Source: Phyllobacterium bourgognense
Lineage (GTDB): Bacteria > Pseudomonadota > Alphaproteobacteria > Rhizobiales > Rhizobiaceae
Reading direction: 5' to 3'
Assembly: GCF_003337575.1 (NCBI RefSeq)
Contig: NZ_QPJM01000005.1
Coordinates: forward strand, 248,001-312,000
DNA length: 64,000 nt
Shown piece by piece: positions 34,226-42,686 of this stretch. Each line of letters begins with the position of its first letter. The stretch's first letter is position 1. The notes below the pieces were generated by a model. That model saw only the letters and a program-made list of their open reading frames with translations, searched no databases and was not told where the DNA came from. A program made the position numbers and the translations under genes.

Positions 34226-34989
34226 CAAACTTTCTCCCTACGACCGAGATTGGGGAACGCCTGCATCACGGCGCCAATGAAGAAAAGATAGATGCCCGTC
34301 ACCGAAATGCCAATCCGCACCCAGAGCGGCGAATCTAGTTCCTGAAACAGTGAATATGCGCCAAAGGCACACCACAGGAAGAATATCGCAAGATTGAGTG
34401 GTCGCAAGCGCTGCACACGAACTGGGTGCAGGAAATAGATCGGCAGGAACGAGACGATCGCCGCAACGAGAACGATGGCGAAGGCCACCCATTCTCCGGG
34501 GCGCACGATGAACAACGTAAAGACGATCATGTTCCAGACGACCGGAAAGCCCTTGAAGAAGTTCTCCTTGGTCTTCATGCCAGTGTCCGCATAGTAGATT
34601 GCGCTGGAAACCACGATGATCGCTGCTGCCAGGAAGGAAAGCCCCTCGCCCATAAAGCCGCGCTGATACAGCGCAAAGGCTGGAATGAGCACGTAGGTCA
34701 TATAGTCGATAATGTTGTCCAGAAGTTCGCCAGACCAGTTCGGCAGGACATATTTGACGTCCAGCTTACGTGCAATCGGCCCGTCGATACCGTCGACAAA
34801 AAGCGCCAGTCCAAGCCACCAGAACATCGCTGTCCAGCTTTCCTCACTGGCCGCAACCACAGAAAGAAACGCCAGAAAGGAGCCGGACGCCGTGAGAAGA
34901 TGGACGGAAAATGCTTTGGCTTGCGGTGCCGTTACCTTCTTGGGCGTTATGGCCTTGGGCAATATCGGTTTTTTCACGGTCCGTGCCAA
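34225..34989 (-). CDS. pcs: Phosphatidylcholine synthase (Pcs)
   Basis: 254 residues with about eight membrane segments. The CDP-alcohol phosphotransferase signature is present in the Pcs variant: DGIDGPIARKL, then NWSGELLDNIIDYMTYVLIP, with the Asp residues kept. The enzyme joins choline to CDP-diacylglycerol in the inner membrane. It occurs in rhizobia and brucellae and needs external choline. A Lys/Pro-rich N-terminal tail precedes the first helix. Confidence 0.93.
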   Translation of the reverse strand: MARTVKKPILPKAITPKKVTAPQAKAFSVHLLTASGSFLAFLSVVAASEESWTAMFWWLGLALFVDGIDGPIARKLDVKYVLPNWSGELLDNIIDYMTYVLIPAFALYQRGFMGEGLSFLAAAIIVVSSAIYYADTGMKTKENFFKGFPVVWNMIVFTLFIVRPGEWVAFAIVLVAAIVSFLPIYFLHPVRVQRLRPLNLAIFFLWCAFGAYSLFQELDSPLWVRIGISVTGIYLFFIGAVMQAFPNLGRREKV

Positions 34990-35129
34990 TCTGCTGCATG
35001 ATGTTAATGCGTTCGCTGTTGTACCTTAGCGATAGCGAACGATTTGTGAGCAGCTTTTCTTGAAAAATGCCCAAAGTGCAAGCAATTAGGCTAATATAAA
35101 CTGTTGAAAGCGCGAAGCGGAGACAAACG

Positions 35130-36329
35130 ATGACCAGTACCAGAACCGATCCGATTATTGTTGCGGGTGCAGGTCATGTGGGGCTGATTGCTGCTATTGC
35201 ACTTGCGCAAAGTTTCGACAATGTCATCAGCCTTGGGGTTCTCCCGGAGGGTTCCGACAAACGCACAACTGCGCTGATGGTGCCTGCAATCAAGTTTCTC
35301 GAAAGGATTGGCTTGTGGGCAAGCATCGAGCCACATGCTGCGCCTATTGCCACAATGCGCATCCTCGATGGAACAAGCCGGCTTATCAGGAGCCCGGCGG
35401 TAACCTTCGAGGCGAGCGAAATTGACGAGCCGGCCTTCGGCTACAATATTCCCAATGTCACTTTGACGTCAGTCCTGAGCGACGCGCTGAAGAATTCGAA
35501 GGTGAACCATGTCGCTGCCTCGGCCACCCACTATCACCCGGCTGAAAATGCGATTGCTGTCGAAGGCAGCGACGGTTCTATGTACACCGCCAATATCGTC
35601 ATCGCTGCCGATGGCCGCTCCTCGCTGGCGCGCGAAGCCGCTGGAATATCGGCGCGAACCTGGAGCTACAATCAGACTGCCATCGTTCTGAGCTTTAGCC
35701 ATACGCGTGATCATCATGATATTTCAACGGAATTTCATACGGAGCATGGTCCTTTCACGCAGGTGCCCTTGCCCGGCAAGCGTTCAAGTCTTGTCTGGGT
35801 GACAACCCCGGCTCAGGCTGTGGAGTTGCTTGAACTTTCCCGCGACCAACTGGCGACGCGGGTTGAAGAGCGCATGCAATCCATGCTCGGCGCCATAACC
35901 ATCAATGTCGATCCTCAGAGCTGGCCACTATCCGGCCTGGTACCCAGTTCATTCGCTCGCAACCGCGTGTTCCTGGCTGGCGAGTCGGCCCATGTCTTCC
36001 CGCCGATCGGTGCACAGGGTCTCAATCTCGGTGTTCGTGATGTCGAGACCTTGCTGGACACTCTGCCGGTCGATGGTATGGATCTGGGCGCAGCCAGCGT
36101 TTTGACAACCTATAATCGCAAGCGAAGCCCGGACATTCTTGCACGGACGGGTGCTGTTGACGCGCTGAACCGTTCGCTCCTGTCGGATTTTCTGCCGGTT
36201 CAGATGGTTCGCAGCGGCGGCCTTGAGCTCTTGCGAGCCTTTTCGCCGCTGCGTGGCTTTGTCATGCGCGAGGGCCTGCGCCCAGGCAGCGGCTGGCGAT
36301 TTTCGCACAAGGAGGCCGGCAGACATTAG
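35130..36329 (+). CDS. UbiH/UbiF-family FAD-dependent hydroxylase
   Basis: 399 residues. FAD motif IIVAGAGHVGLIAAIALAQS at the N-terminus, the DG motif VIAADGRSSLAREAAG near 155, and FLAGESAHVFPPIGAQGLNL near 282, where the canonical GD is GE. This is the class of flavin monooxygenases of ubiquinone biosynthesis. Which ring position it acts on cannot be read. Confidence 0.87.
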   Translation: MTSTRTDPIIVAGAGHVGLIAAIALAQSFDNVISLGVLPEGSDKRTTALMVPAIKFLERIGLWASIEPHAAPIATMRILDGTSRLIRSPAVTFEASEIDEPAFGYNIPNVTLTSVLSDALKNSKVNHVAASATHYHPAENAIAVEGSDGSMYTANIVIAADGRSSLAREAAGISARTWSYNQTAIVLSFSHTRDHHDISTEFHTEHGPFTQVPLPGKRSSLVWVTTPAQAVELLELSRDQLATRVEERMQSMLGAITINVDPQSWPLSGLVPSSFARNRVFLAGESAHVFPPIGAQGLNLGVRDVETLLDTLPVDGMDLGAASVLTTYNRKRSPDILARTGAVDALNRSLLSDFLPVQMVRSGGLELLRAFSPLRGFVMREGLRPGSGWRFSHKEAGRH

Positions 36330-36366
36330 CGCCTCGGGCAACAATATTGGTGCCCGAAGCTCTAAT

Positions 36367-37713
36367 TCACGCCAGCACGAAGTCGCTTAGCAATTTCACG
36401 TTCAGCAGCGCAATGACCACTGCTATAAACATCGCGAATGCCGAGAGCCAGCGCGGTGAAACGAGGGCGCCCATCTTTGCCTTGCTTGCCGTAAACATGA
36501 CCAGCGGGAATACGGCAAACGATAGCTGAAGGCTGAGAACCACCTGCGTCAGAACCAGCAGCTTTGCCGTGCCGCTTTCACCATACCAGACCGTAACGAT
36601 GGATGCCGGAATGATGGCGATACCGCGTGTGATCAGCCGCCGCAGCCACGGCGCAAGCTTGATATGGAGGAACCCCTCCATGACGATCTGCCCGGCCAGC
36701 GTTGCCGTTACGGTCGAATTTATACCGCAGCAAAGCAAGGCGATGCCGAACAGCGTCGGTGCTATCGCCAAGCCCAGAAGCGGCGCGAGCAGCGAATGCG
36801 CCTCCCCGAGTTCCGCGACGTCCGTCTGACCCGTCTTGTGGAATGTTGCAGCAGCAAGAATGAGGATCGACGCGTTGATCAGGAGCGCGAACATGAGAGC
36901 CAAAGTGGAATCGATCGTTGCATATTTCAGTGCAGAACGTTTTTCCGGCAACGTATTTCCGTAATCGCGGGTCTGCACAATACCAGAATGCAAATACAGA
37001 TTGTGCGGCATCACCGTCGCCCCGAGAATACCCAGCGCAAGATACAACATCTCCGGATTGGTCACGATCTCAGTGGTTGGTGCAAAACCCTTGATGACAG
37101 CGCCCCATTCCGGATCCGCCATGAAAATCTGGATCGCGAAACAAACGGCTATGACCCCGAGTAGCGTAATAATGAGCGCCTCGACCCAGCGGAAGCCAAG
37201 CTTCTGCAGATAAAGAATGAGGAATACGTCGAGCGCTGTGATGAGTACGCCAATTTCAAGCGGAATACCGAAAATCAGGTTGAGGCCGATGGCCGTGCCG
37301 ATAACTTCGGCGATATCGGTAGCGATGATGGCAATTTCCGCGAGAAACCATAGCGTATAGGCAACCGGTTTCGGAAAAGCATCGCGGCATGCCTGTGCCA
37401 GATCCCTGCCCGAACCTATGGCGAGCCGCGCGCAAAGAGCCTGCAAGACAATCGCCATGATATTGGAAACGAGCGCCACGACAAGAAGCGTGTAACCGAA
37501 TTTCGATCCCCCGGCGAGCGATGTCGCCCAGTTGCCCGGGTCCATGTAGCCCACGGCGACGAGATAACCTGGACCGACGAAAGCCGCCGCACGACGCCAA
37601 CCCGGTCCACTCGTCCGCACGGCAATCGAACGATGCACATCCGACAGCGATGCCTCGCCCCTTGCGTGTCGCCAGCCCTTAGGCGTGTCGACCGCCCGCC
37701 CTAGTTGATCCAT
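36367..37713 (-). CDS. mntH: NRAMP manganese transporter MntH
   Basis: 448 residues, 11 or 12 membrane segments. The metal-binding motif DPGNW sits at about residues 57-61 ([16 protein letters not shown]) and the [10 protein letters not shown] motif of TM6 near 238. Proton-coupled uptake of Mn(II), possibly Fe(II), across the inner membrane. Start at 37713 is preferred; longer frames upstream pass through the promoter. A Mur/Fur-type operator lies immediately upstream (37732-37748). Confidence 0.94.
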   Translation of the reverse strand: MDQLGRAVDTPKGWRHARGEASLSDVHRSIAVRTSGPGWRRAAAFVGPGYLVAVGYMDPGNWATSLAGGSKFGYTLLVVALVSNIMAIVLQALCARLAIGSGRDLAQACRDAFPKPVAYTLWFLAEIAIIATDIAEVIGTAIGLNLIFGIPLEIGVLITALDVFLILYLQKLGFRWVEALIITLLGVIAVCFAIQIFMADPEWGAVIKGFAPTTEIVTNPEMLYLALGILGATVMPHNLYLHSGIVQTRDYGNTLPEKRSALKYATIDSTLALMFALLINASILILAAATFHKTGQTDVAELGEAHSLLAPLLGLAIAPTLFGIALLCCGINSTVTATLAGQIVMEGFLHIKLAPWLRRLITRGIAIIPASIVTVWYGESGTAKLLVLTQVVLSLQLSFAVFPLVMFTASKAKMGALVSPRWLSAFAMFIAVVIALLNVKLLSDFVLA

Positions 37714-37731
37714 GGAATACCCCAATCGCAA

Positions 37732-37748
37732 TTGCAAATCATTCGCAA
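37732..37748 (-). promoter_or_regulatory. Mur/Fur-like operator overlapping the mntH promoter
   Basis: TTGCGAATGATTTGCAA on the minus strand is a 17-bp palindrome with one mismatch pair. Directly before it are TATATA (-10) and TTGCGG (-35) with 16 bases between. The manganese-responsive Mur of rhizobia uses GCAAAT-type sites of this kind. It covers the likely start point. Confidence 0.6.
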
Positions 37749-37841
37749 CTATATATACAGAAAATCGACAGCCGCAAGGGCTCAGCTGATCGAAAGAGCC
37801 AAGCGGGCGATTATCTTGGTAACAAAGACGTTGACGGCGTG

Positions 37842-38786
37842 TCAGGGAATGAGACCATGCGTCATGAAGTAGAGCCACAAGGTCAGGGTCGCGATTGAAA
37901 ACAAAGTGGTCGCCAGAATGCTGCTGGAGGCCCGCTCGACCCACACGCCATAATGTTGAGCGATGACAAAGACATTGGTTGCTGTGGGCAATGCGGCCAT
38001 GAGCATGGCCGTATAAATCCACACAGGCGGAAAATTCCCCGCAAGATTCAGTACCCAATAAATCAGTAACGGCTGAACCAGCAGCTTGATCGGGACAATG
38101 AGATAAAGTTCCTTCGGTACGCGCCTCAGTGGACGTAGTGCAAGCGTTGCGCCCATAGCGAAAAGCGCACAAGGCGCTGCCGCCTTGGCTAGGAGATCGA
38201 TCATGCGGTCGATTGCGACAGGTGGCTCGACACCGAGGATCGCGGCACCAACACCCATGATCGTCGCGATGATGAAAGGATGGCCGAAGATTTTGCGAAG
38301 GACGCTGATAGTGACATCGCGCGTAGAACGCTTGTCATTGCCTGAAAGCGCCATCAACAGCGGCGCCATGACGAAGTGCAGCGTGTTGTCGAAGCAGAAT
38401 ATCAACGCTACAGGCACGGCTGCCGACGCACCGAAGGCGAGAATCGCCAGTGCCGGCCCCATGTAACCGATATTGCCATAGGCTCCAGCAAGCCCTTGAA
38501 TTGTGCTTTCATCGATCTTCCGCGTCCGCGCGAAGGCGATCAGAAATATCGTCAGGAAAATAGCAAATGTTGACAAAGTGCACCCGAGGATAAAGTTCCA
38601 CTGGGTTAATTCCGCCACGGGCGTTTTCGAAAGTATCTGGAAAAACAAAGCCGGCAGCGCCACATAAATGATGAACGTATTCATCCATCCCAGCGCCTCT
38701 AAAGGCTGGTGGTTAATTCGTGCCACGAAAAAGCCAAGGAAAATCAGTCCAAAGAATGGAAGTACGAGATTGAAGACACTGAGCAT
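37842..38786 (-). CDS. AEC-family (auxin efflux carrier type) transporter
   Basis: 314 residues with about ten membrane segments. [20 protein letters not shown] at the N-terminus and the break around [20 protein letters not shown] are typical. Bacterial members export malonate, malate or other organic anions, and the substrate here is unknown. Start at 38786, the family position; an upstream ATG at 38834 would add 16 residues. It is on the same strand just upstream of mntH but with a gap of about 130 bases. Confidence 0.85.
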   Translation of the reverse strand: MLSVFNLVLPFFGLIFLGFFVARINHQPLEALGWMNTFIIYVALPALFFQILSKTPVAELTQWNFILGCTLSTFAIFLTIFLIAFARTRKIDESTIQGLAGAYGNIGYMGPALAILAFGASAAVPVALIFCFDNTLHFVMAPLLMALSGNDKRSTRDVTISVLRKIFGHPFIIATIMGVGAAILGVEPPVAIDRMIDLLAKAAAPCALFAMGATLALRPLRRVPKELYLIVPIKLLVQPLLIYWVLNLAGNFPPVWIYTAMLMAALPTATNVFVIAQHYGVWVERASSSILATTLFSIATLTLWLYFMTHGLIP

Positions 38787-38875
38787 GACGGACTTTTTGA
38801 ATTTATGGCGGGATAGAGTGATCGCAGGAACCATTTAGGCTCGCGAGCTTTGATAGAAACAGATACCTACTACGA

Positions 38876-39217
38876 ATGACGATGATGACACAGATACGCC
38901 ATGCAAAATTTCAGATCGGCCAGGTGGTGAGCCACAGGATCTTCGCATTCCGGGGCGTTATCTTCGACGTGGATCCGGAATTCAACAATACGGAAGAATG
39001 GTATAGATCCATTCCCGAGGATATAAGGCCGCGCCGCGACCAGCCCTTCTATCACCTTTTTGCTGAAAACTCCGAGAGCGAATATGTCGCCTATGTTTCG
39101 GAACAGAACCTTGTTGCCGATACGACCGGTGTGCCCCTGAGGCATCCGCAGATCGGGAACATGTTTGAAACGCCGGAAAACGGCGTCTATCGCGTGAAGA
39201 AGCCTCACATAAACTAG
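38876..39217 (+). CDS. hspQ: Heat shock protein HspQ (hemimethylated DNA-binding family)
   Basis: 113 residues. FQIGQVVSHRIFAFRGVIFD, then WYRSIPEDIRPRRDQPFYHL and YVSEQNLV are the signature blocks. Escherichia HspQ is a Lon specificity enhancer and binds hemimethylated DNA in vitro. Short helical or disordered tails at both ends. Confidence 0.92.
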   Translation: MTMMTQIRHAKFQIGQVVSHRIFAFRGVIFDVDPEFNNTEEWYRSIPEDIRPRRDQPFYHLFAENSESEYVAYVSEQNLVADTTGVPLRHPQIGNMFETPENGVYRVKKPHIN

Positions 39218-39237
39218 TGCACCAACTTCGTGCGCAA

Positions 39238-39267
39238 TAAAAAAGGACGCTCGAAGCGTCCTTTTTT
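39238..39267. terminator. Bidirectional terminator between hspQ and the IalB gene
   Basis: AAAAGGACGCT pairs with AGCGTCCTTTT around CGA, with A and T tracts on opposite sides. It serves both convergent genes. Confidence 0.9.
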
Positions 39268-39286
39268 GCTTTTCGGTGCCGGTTGA

Positions 39287-39910
39287 TCAGTTGCCGGTTT
39301 TGGCCTTTTGTTGCTCAGCCTTCATCTTCTCCTCGAATTCCTTCTGACGCTTCTGGACTTCGTCCTGAAGCGTCTTCTGACGCTGTTCGAGCTCGTTCTG
39401 CTGCAGGCCGGGACCGTCATAAGCCTGGGTGAAACCGGTTAGCGCGACGTTGATCGGATTTGGCTTGTTCTGGAAGTTGACTGAAGTCATCGTCAGCTGA
39501 TTGCCTTTCTTGAAGGCAGCAAGCAGGTCATCGGACAAGGCAACTTCGGAGATGCAACGATCCGGGAAGCAGATGGCGTAATCAACCTTCTGTGTCTTGC
39601 CGCCATTGATCTGGAGGCCAACACCCGGAGCGATGAGACGGCCGGTCGGGACGGAAACCTGGAAGATCTTGCGATTGATCTTACCCTTGATCTCGATGAG
39701 ATTGACGGCGGTCAGAAGCTGGCCGCTATCGGCCGTCACGATATTCTGCGTATTGCAGATGTCATTGTCTTCCTGTTTCGAGCAAACCTTGAACCAACCC
39801 TGAGGCGCTCTTTGCTGTTGCTGGGCGGAGGCTGGTACTGCCGCGGCGGCAAGTAATGCAACGGCGCCTGCGAGAGATGCGGTTGCAGCGAAAGTCTTTC
39901 GGGTGGACAT
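39287..39910 (-). CDS. Invasion-associated locus B (IalB) family protein
   Basis: 207 residues. The signal peptide ends at PASAQ (residue 32). WFKVCSKQEDNDICNTQNIV and YAICFPDRCISEVALSDDLL give two Cys pairs of the IalB fold. The tail from about 160 is a long charged coiled coil (EFEEKMKAEQQKAKT). Bartonella IalB aids erythrocyte entry; in non-pathogens the role is unknown. AAGGAA lies upstream; a TTG start two codons earlier is possible. Confidence 0.87.
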   Translation of the reverse strand: MSTRKTFAATASLAGAVALLAAAAVPASAQQQQRAPQGWFKVCSKQEDNDICNTQNIVTADSGQLLTAVNLIEIKGKINRKIFQVSVPTGRLIAPGVGLQINGGKTQKVDYAICFPDRCISEVALSDDLLAAFKKGNQLTMTSVNFQNKPNPINVALTGFTQAYDGPGLQQNELEQRQKTLQDEVQKRQKEFEEKMKAEQQKAKTGN

Positions 39911-40194
39911 GGTCAACTTGTTCCTTTCAGCGCACTTATCCGAAGTGTGGCTTGGTCACTTGTATTTGCTTGTCTGGCTTTGGTCACTAAATGCGGCAAC
40001 AGAGTGACCCTAGCGCCAGATGCAATATCGAACGCCGTGTTACACTGCATGCCGATGCAAATCCAGACTACTTTTGGCTGGTCTATGAATTCAGATGCCA
40101 CATAACGCGTCTTCCGCCGCAGAATCGTCTTCAAATGATAGTCTTTGGCACGAATCAGGGTAAATCGCGTCCCTAAAGGCGCAAGGTTGAGACG

Positions 40195-42012
40195 ATGTTG
40201 AAGAAAAGTTTGCAGATTCTGGCGCTCATGATCGCCGCATGTTCGGCAACGGACGCTTCTTATGCAGAACCAACCTATGGAATCGCCATGCACGGCGAGC
40301 CAGCCCTGCCCGCGGACTACAAGAACTTCCCCTATGTCAATCCGGCCGCGCCAAAGGAAGGTTCCATTACCTATGGTGTGGTCGGCACATTCGACAGCCT
40401 CAATCCCTTCCTGATCAAGAGCATGCGGACGACCGCACGCGGCATGTTCGGCGATTCCGAATTTGGCAACCTGGTCTACGAATCGCTGATGCAGCGAAGC
40501 ACCGACGAACCATTCACCATGTATGGTTTGCTCGCTGAAAAGGTTGAAACCAATGACGAGCGAACCTGGGTCGAATTCACGCTCAATCCGAAGGCGAAAT
40601 GGTCTGACGGGCAGCCGGTGACGCCCGATGATGTAATCTTCACGTTCGATGTTCTTACCAAAAAGGGACGACCGCCCTTTAGCAGCCGCATGAAATTGAT
40701 CTCAAAGATCGAAAAGGTTGGAGAACGCGGCGTAAGATTTACGTTCAACGAGCAGGCGAACAGGGAGTTTCCGCTCGTCCTGGCACTTATGCCGGTCCTT
40801 CCGAAACATGCGATCGACATCGACAAATTCGACGCTTCGCCCCTGGCCATCCCGGTCGGCAGCGGGCCCTACATCGTTTCGAAGGTTCAGCCGGGCCAAC
40901 GTATCGTTTTCAAACGAAACCCCGACTACTGGGGCGCTGACCTGCCGAGCAGGGTCGGGTTCAACAATTTTGAAACGGTAACTGTCGAGTATTTCCGCAA
41001 CGATCAGGCGCAGTTCGAAGCATTCAAGAAAGGCGTGTTCGACGTCTTCATGGAAGGCGATCCGAACAAATGGGCGACGTCCTACGATTTTCCTGCGGTC
41101 AAGGATGGCCGGGTCATCAGGGAGACGTTCCGGTCAAGATCACCGGCAAATATGTTCGGCTTTGTCTTCAACACGCGGCGCCCCTTGTTTCAGGACAAGG
41201 CCGTGCGGGAAGCACTCGCACTCATGTTCGATTTCGAGTGGACCAATCGCAATCTCTACGCCGGCCGCTACCAGCGACTGGGCAGCTACTGGCAGGGCTC
41301 GGAGTTGTCGGCCCTTGGCAGACCCGCAGATGCGACAGAACGCGCGCTAGTAGCTCCTTATCCCGGTGCGGTGCTGCCGGAAGTGATGGACGGAACCTAC
41401 GAGCCTGCCAAAACGGATGGAACAGGGCGCGATCGCAAGGAAATGAAGCGCGCCTATGACATTCTCGTCAGCCGGGGCTACAAGATCGAGAACGAACAGA
41501 TGCTCGACCCGCATGGAACGCCCCTCACATTCGAAATTCTGACGCGCTCCGTTGGCGAAGAGCGTCTTGGCCTCGCCTATAAACGCACACTTGAACGTCT
41601 TGGCATTGGGGCAAGCATCCGTACGGTCGACGATGCACAGTATCAAAAGCGCCTGCAGACATTCGACTACGACGTTATCCTGGGCGCCTATTCGAACTCT
41701 CTTTCGCCAGGATATGAGCAATTCAGCCGTTGGGGCAGCCAGTCAAAAGTAGTTGAAGGCAGCTTCAATTATGCGGGGGTGGCCGACCCCGTCATCGACG
41801 CGCTACTGGACAAGATGCTGGCCGCCCGCGGCGACGAGGAATTTACCAGCGTTGTGCGTGCCCTCGACAGAGTCCTGATCTCCGGCCATTATATGGTCCC
41901 GATCTATTACCAGCCCGAACAATGGGTTGCCCGCTGGGCGCATGTGCAACATCCGGACAAGACGTCCATGGTCGGTAACCAGCTGTCCACGTGGTGGTCC
42001 GATAAACGATAG
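40195..42012 (+). CDS. Peptide/microcin C-type ABC transporter substrate-binding protein (YejA-like)
   Basis: 605 residues. The signal peptide ends at ASYAE (residue 24). YGIAMHGEPALPADYKNFPY, PAAPKEGSITYGVVGTFDS and FLIKSMRTTARGMF belong to the YejA group of family 5 binding proteins. Substrate: peptides or peptide-like compounds. No permease or ATPase gene is next to it, unlike the usual yejABEF, so it must work with components elsewhere or be regulatory. Followed after 8 bases by the DsbA-like gene. Confidence 0.88.
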   Translation: MLKKSLQILALMIAACSATDASYAEPTYGIAMHGEPALPADYKNFPYVNPAAPKEGSITYGVVGTFDSLNPFLIKSMRTTARGMFGDSEFGNLVYESLMQRSTDEPFTMYGLLAEKVETNDERTWVEFTLNPKAKWSDGQPVTPDDVIFTFDVLTKKGRPPFSSRMKLISKIEKVGERGVRFTFNEQANREFPLVLALMPVLPKHAIDIDKFDASPLAIPVGSGPYIVSKVQPGQRIVFKRNPDYWGADLPSRVGFNNFETVTVEYFRNDQAQFEAFKKGVFDVFMEGDPNKWATSYDFPAVKDGRVIRETFRSRSPANMFGFVFNTRRPLFQDKAVREALALMFDFEWTNRNLYAGRYQRLGSYWQGSELSALGRPADATERALVAPYPGAVLPEVMDGTYEPAKTDGTGRDRKEMKRAYDILVSRGYKIENEQMLDPHGTPLTFEILTRSVGEERLGLAYKRTLERLGIGASIRTVDDAQYQKRLQTFDYDVILGAYSNSLSPGYEQFSRWGSQSKVVEGSFNYAGVADPVIDALLDKMLAARGDEEFTSVVRALDRVLISGHYMVPIYYQPEQWVARWAHVQHPDKTSMVGNQLSTWWSDKR

Positions 42013-42020
42013 GAATAGCC

Positions 42021-42686
42021 ATGACCGATAAGAAGTTCACGATCGACGTGGTGTCGGATGTCGTTTGTCCCTGGTGTTTTCTCGGACGAAAGCGTTTGGA
42101 AAGCGCGCTCGCGCTAAATCCCGACCTGGACGTAATTGTGAATTGGCGACCATTTCAACTCGATCCGACGATTCCACCGCAGGGAAAAGATCGCAATCGA
42201 TACATGCAGGAAAAGTTCGGCAGTTCCGACAAGATCTTTGAAATTCATCAACAATTGACTGAACTCGGCAAGGAAGCTGGCATCGAGTTTGACTTCGAGG
42301 CCATCGAAGTAAGCCCTAATACGCTAGACGCACATCGTCTTATCCGCTGGGCATCTCAGGCCACGCCCAACGTTCAGGATGAGATGGTTGGTATCCTTTT
42401 TTCCTACTATTTCGAGCAGGGAAAGAACATCGGCGATCACCAGATATTGCTGGAGGCCGCGCAAGAGGCCGGCATGGACGTTGCCATCGTTGCCAGCCTG
42501 CTTCCAACCGACGCCGATACACTCGGTGTGCGGCAGGAAATCGACACCGCCAATCAGATCGGGGTGCGCGGCGTTCCCTGCTTCATCCTCGATCAGAAAT
42601 ACGCCGTCATGGGCGCGCAATCTGCAGAGGCTCTGGCAGATGCCATCCGCCAGGCCGCAGATGGGTTTGAGCCGCGCCCCGTCTGA
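42021..42686 (+). CDS. DsbA-family oxidoreductase (FrnE-like)
   Basis: 221 residues, no signal peptide, so cytoplasmic. CPWC in VVCPWCFLGRKRLESAL is the active site at residues 14-17. The helical insert contains SPNTLDAHRLIRWASQ and the cis-Pro loop reads GVRGVPCFILDQ, standard for the FrnE group. Stops exactly where the convergent mfd gene stops: no base lies between them. Confidence 0.9.
   Translation: MTDKKFTIDVVSDVVCPWCFLGRKRLESALALNPDLDVIVNWRPFQLDPTIPPQGKDRNRYMQEKFGSSDKIFEIHQQLTELGKEAGIEFDFEAIEVSPNTLDAHRLIRWASQATPNVQDEMVGILFSYYFEQGKNIGDHQILLEAAQEAGMDVAIVASLLPTDADTLGVRQEIDTANQIGVRGVPCFILDQKYAVMGAQSAEALADAIRQAADGFEPRPV

Noticed and set aside
33164-34291. Plus-strand frame of 375 codons opposite qor
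   Set aside because: Complement of a gene with clear QOR motifs; composition is typical of an antisense reading.
37714-38172. Upstream extension of mntH by 153 codons
   Set aside because: It would read through the operator and promoter and the end of the AEC gene region; NRAMP proteins start near 37713.
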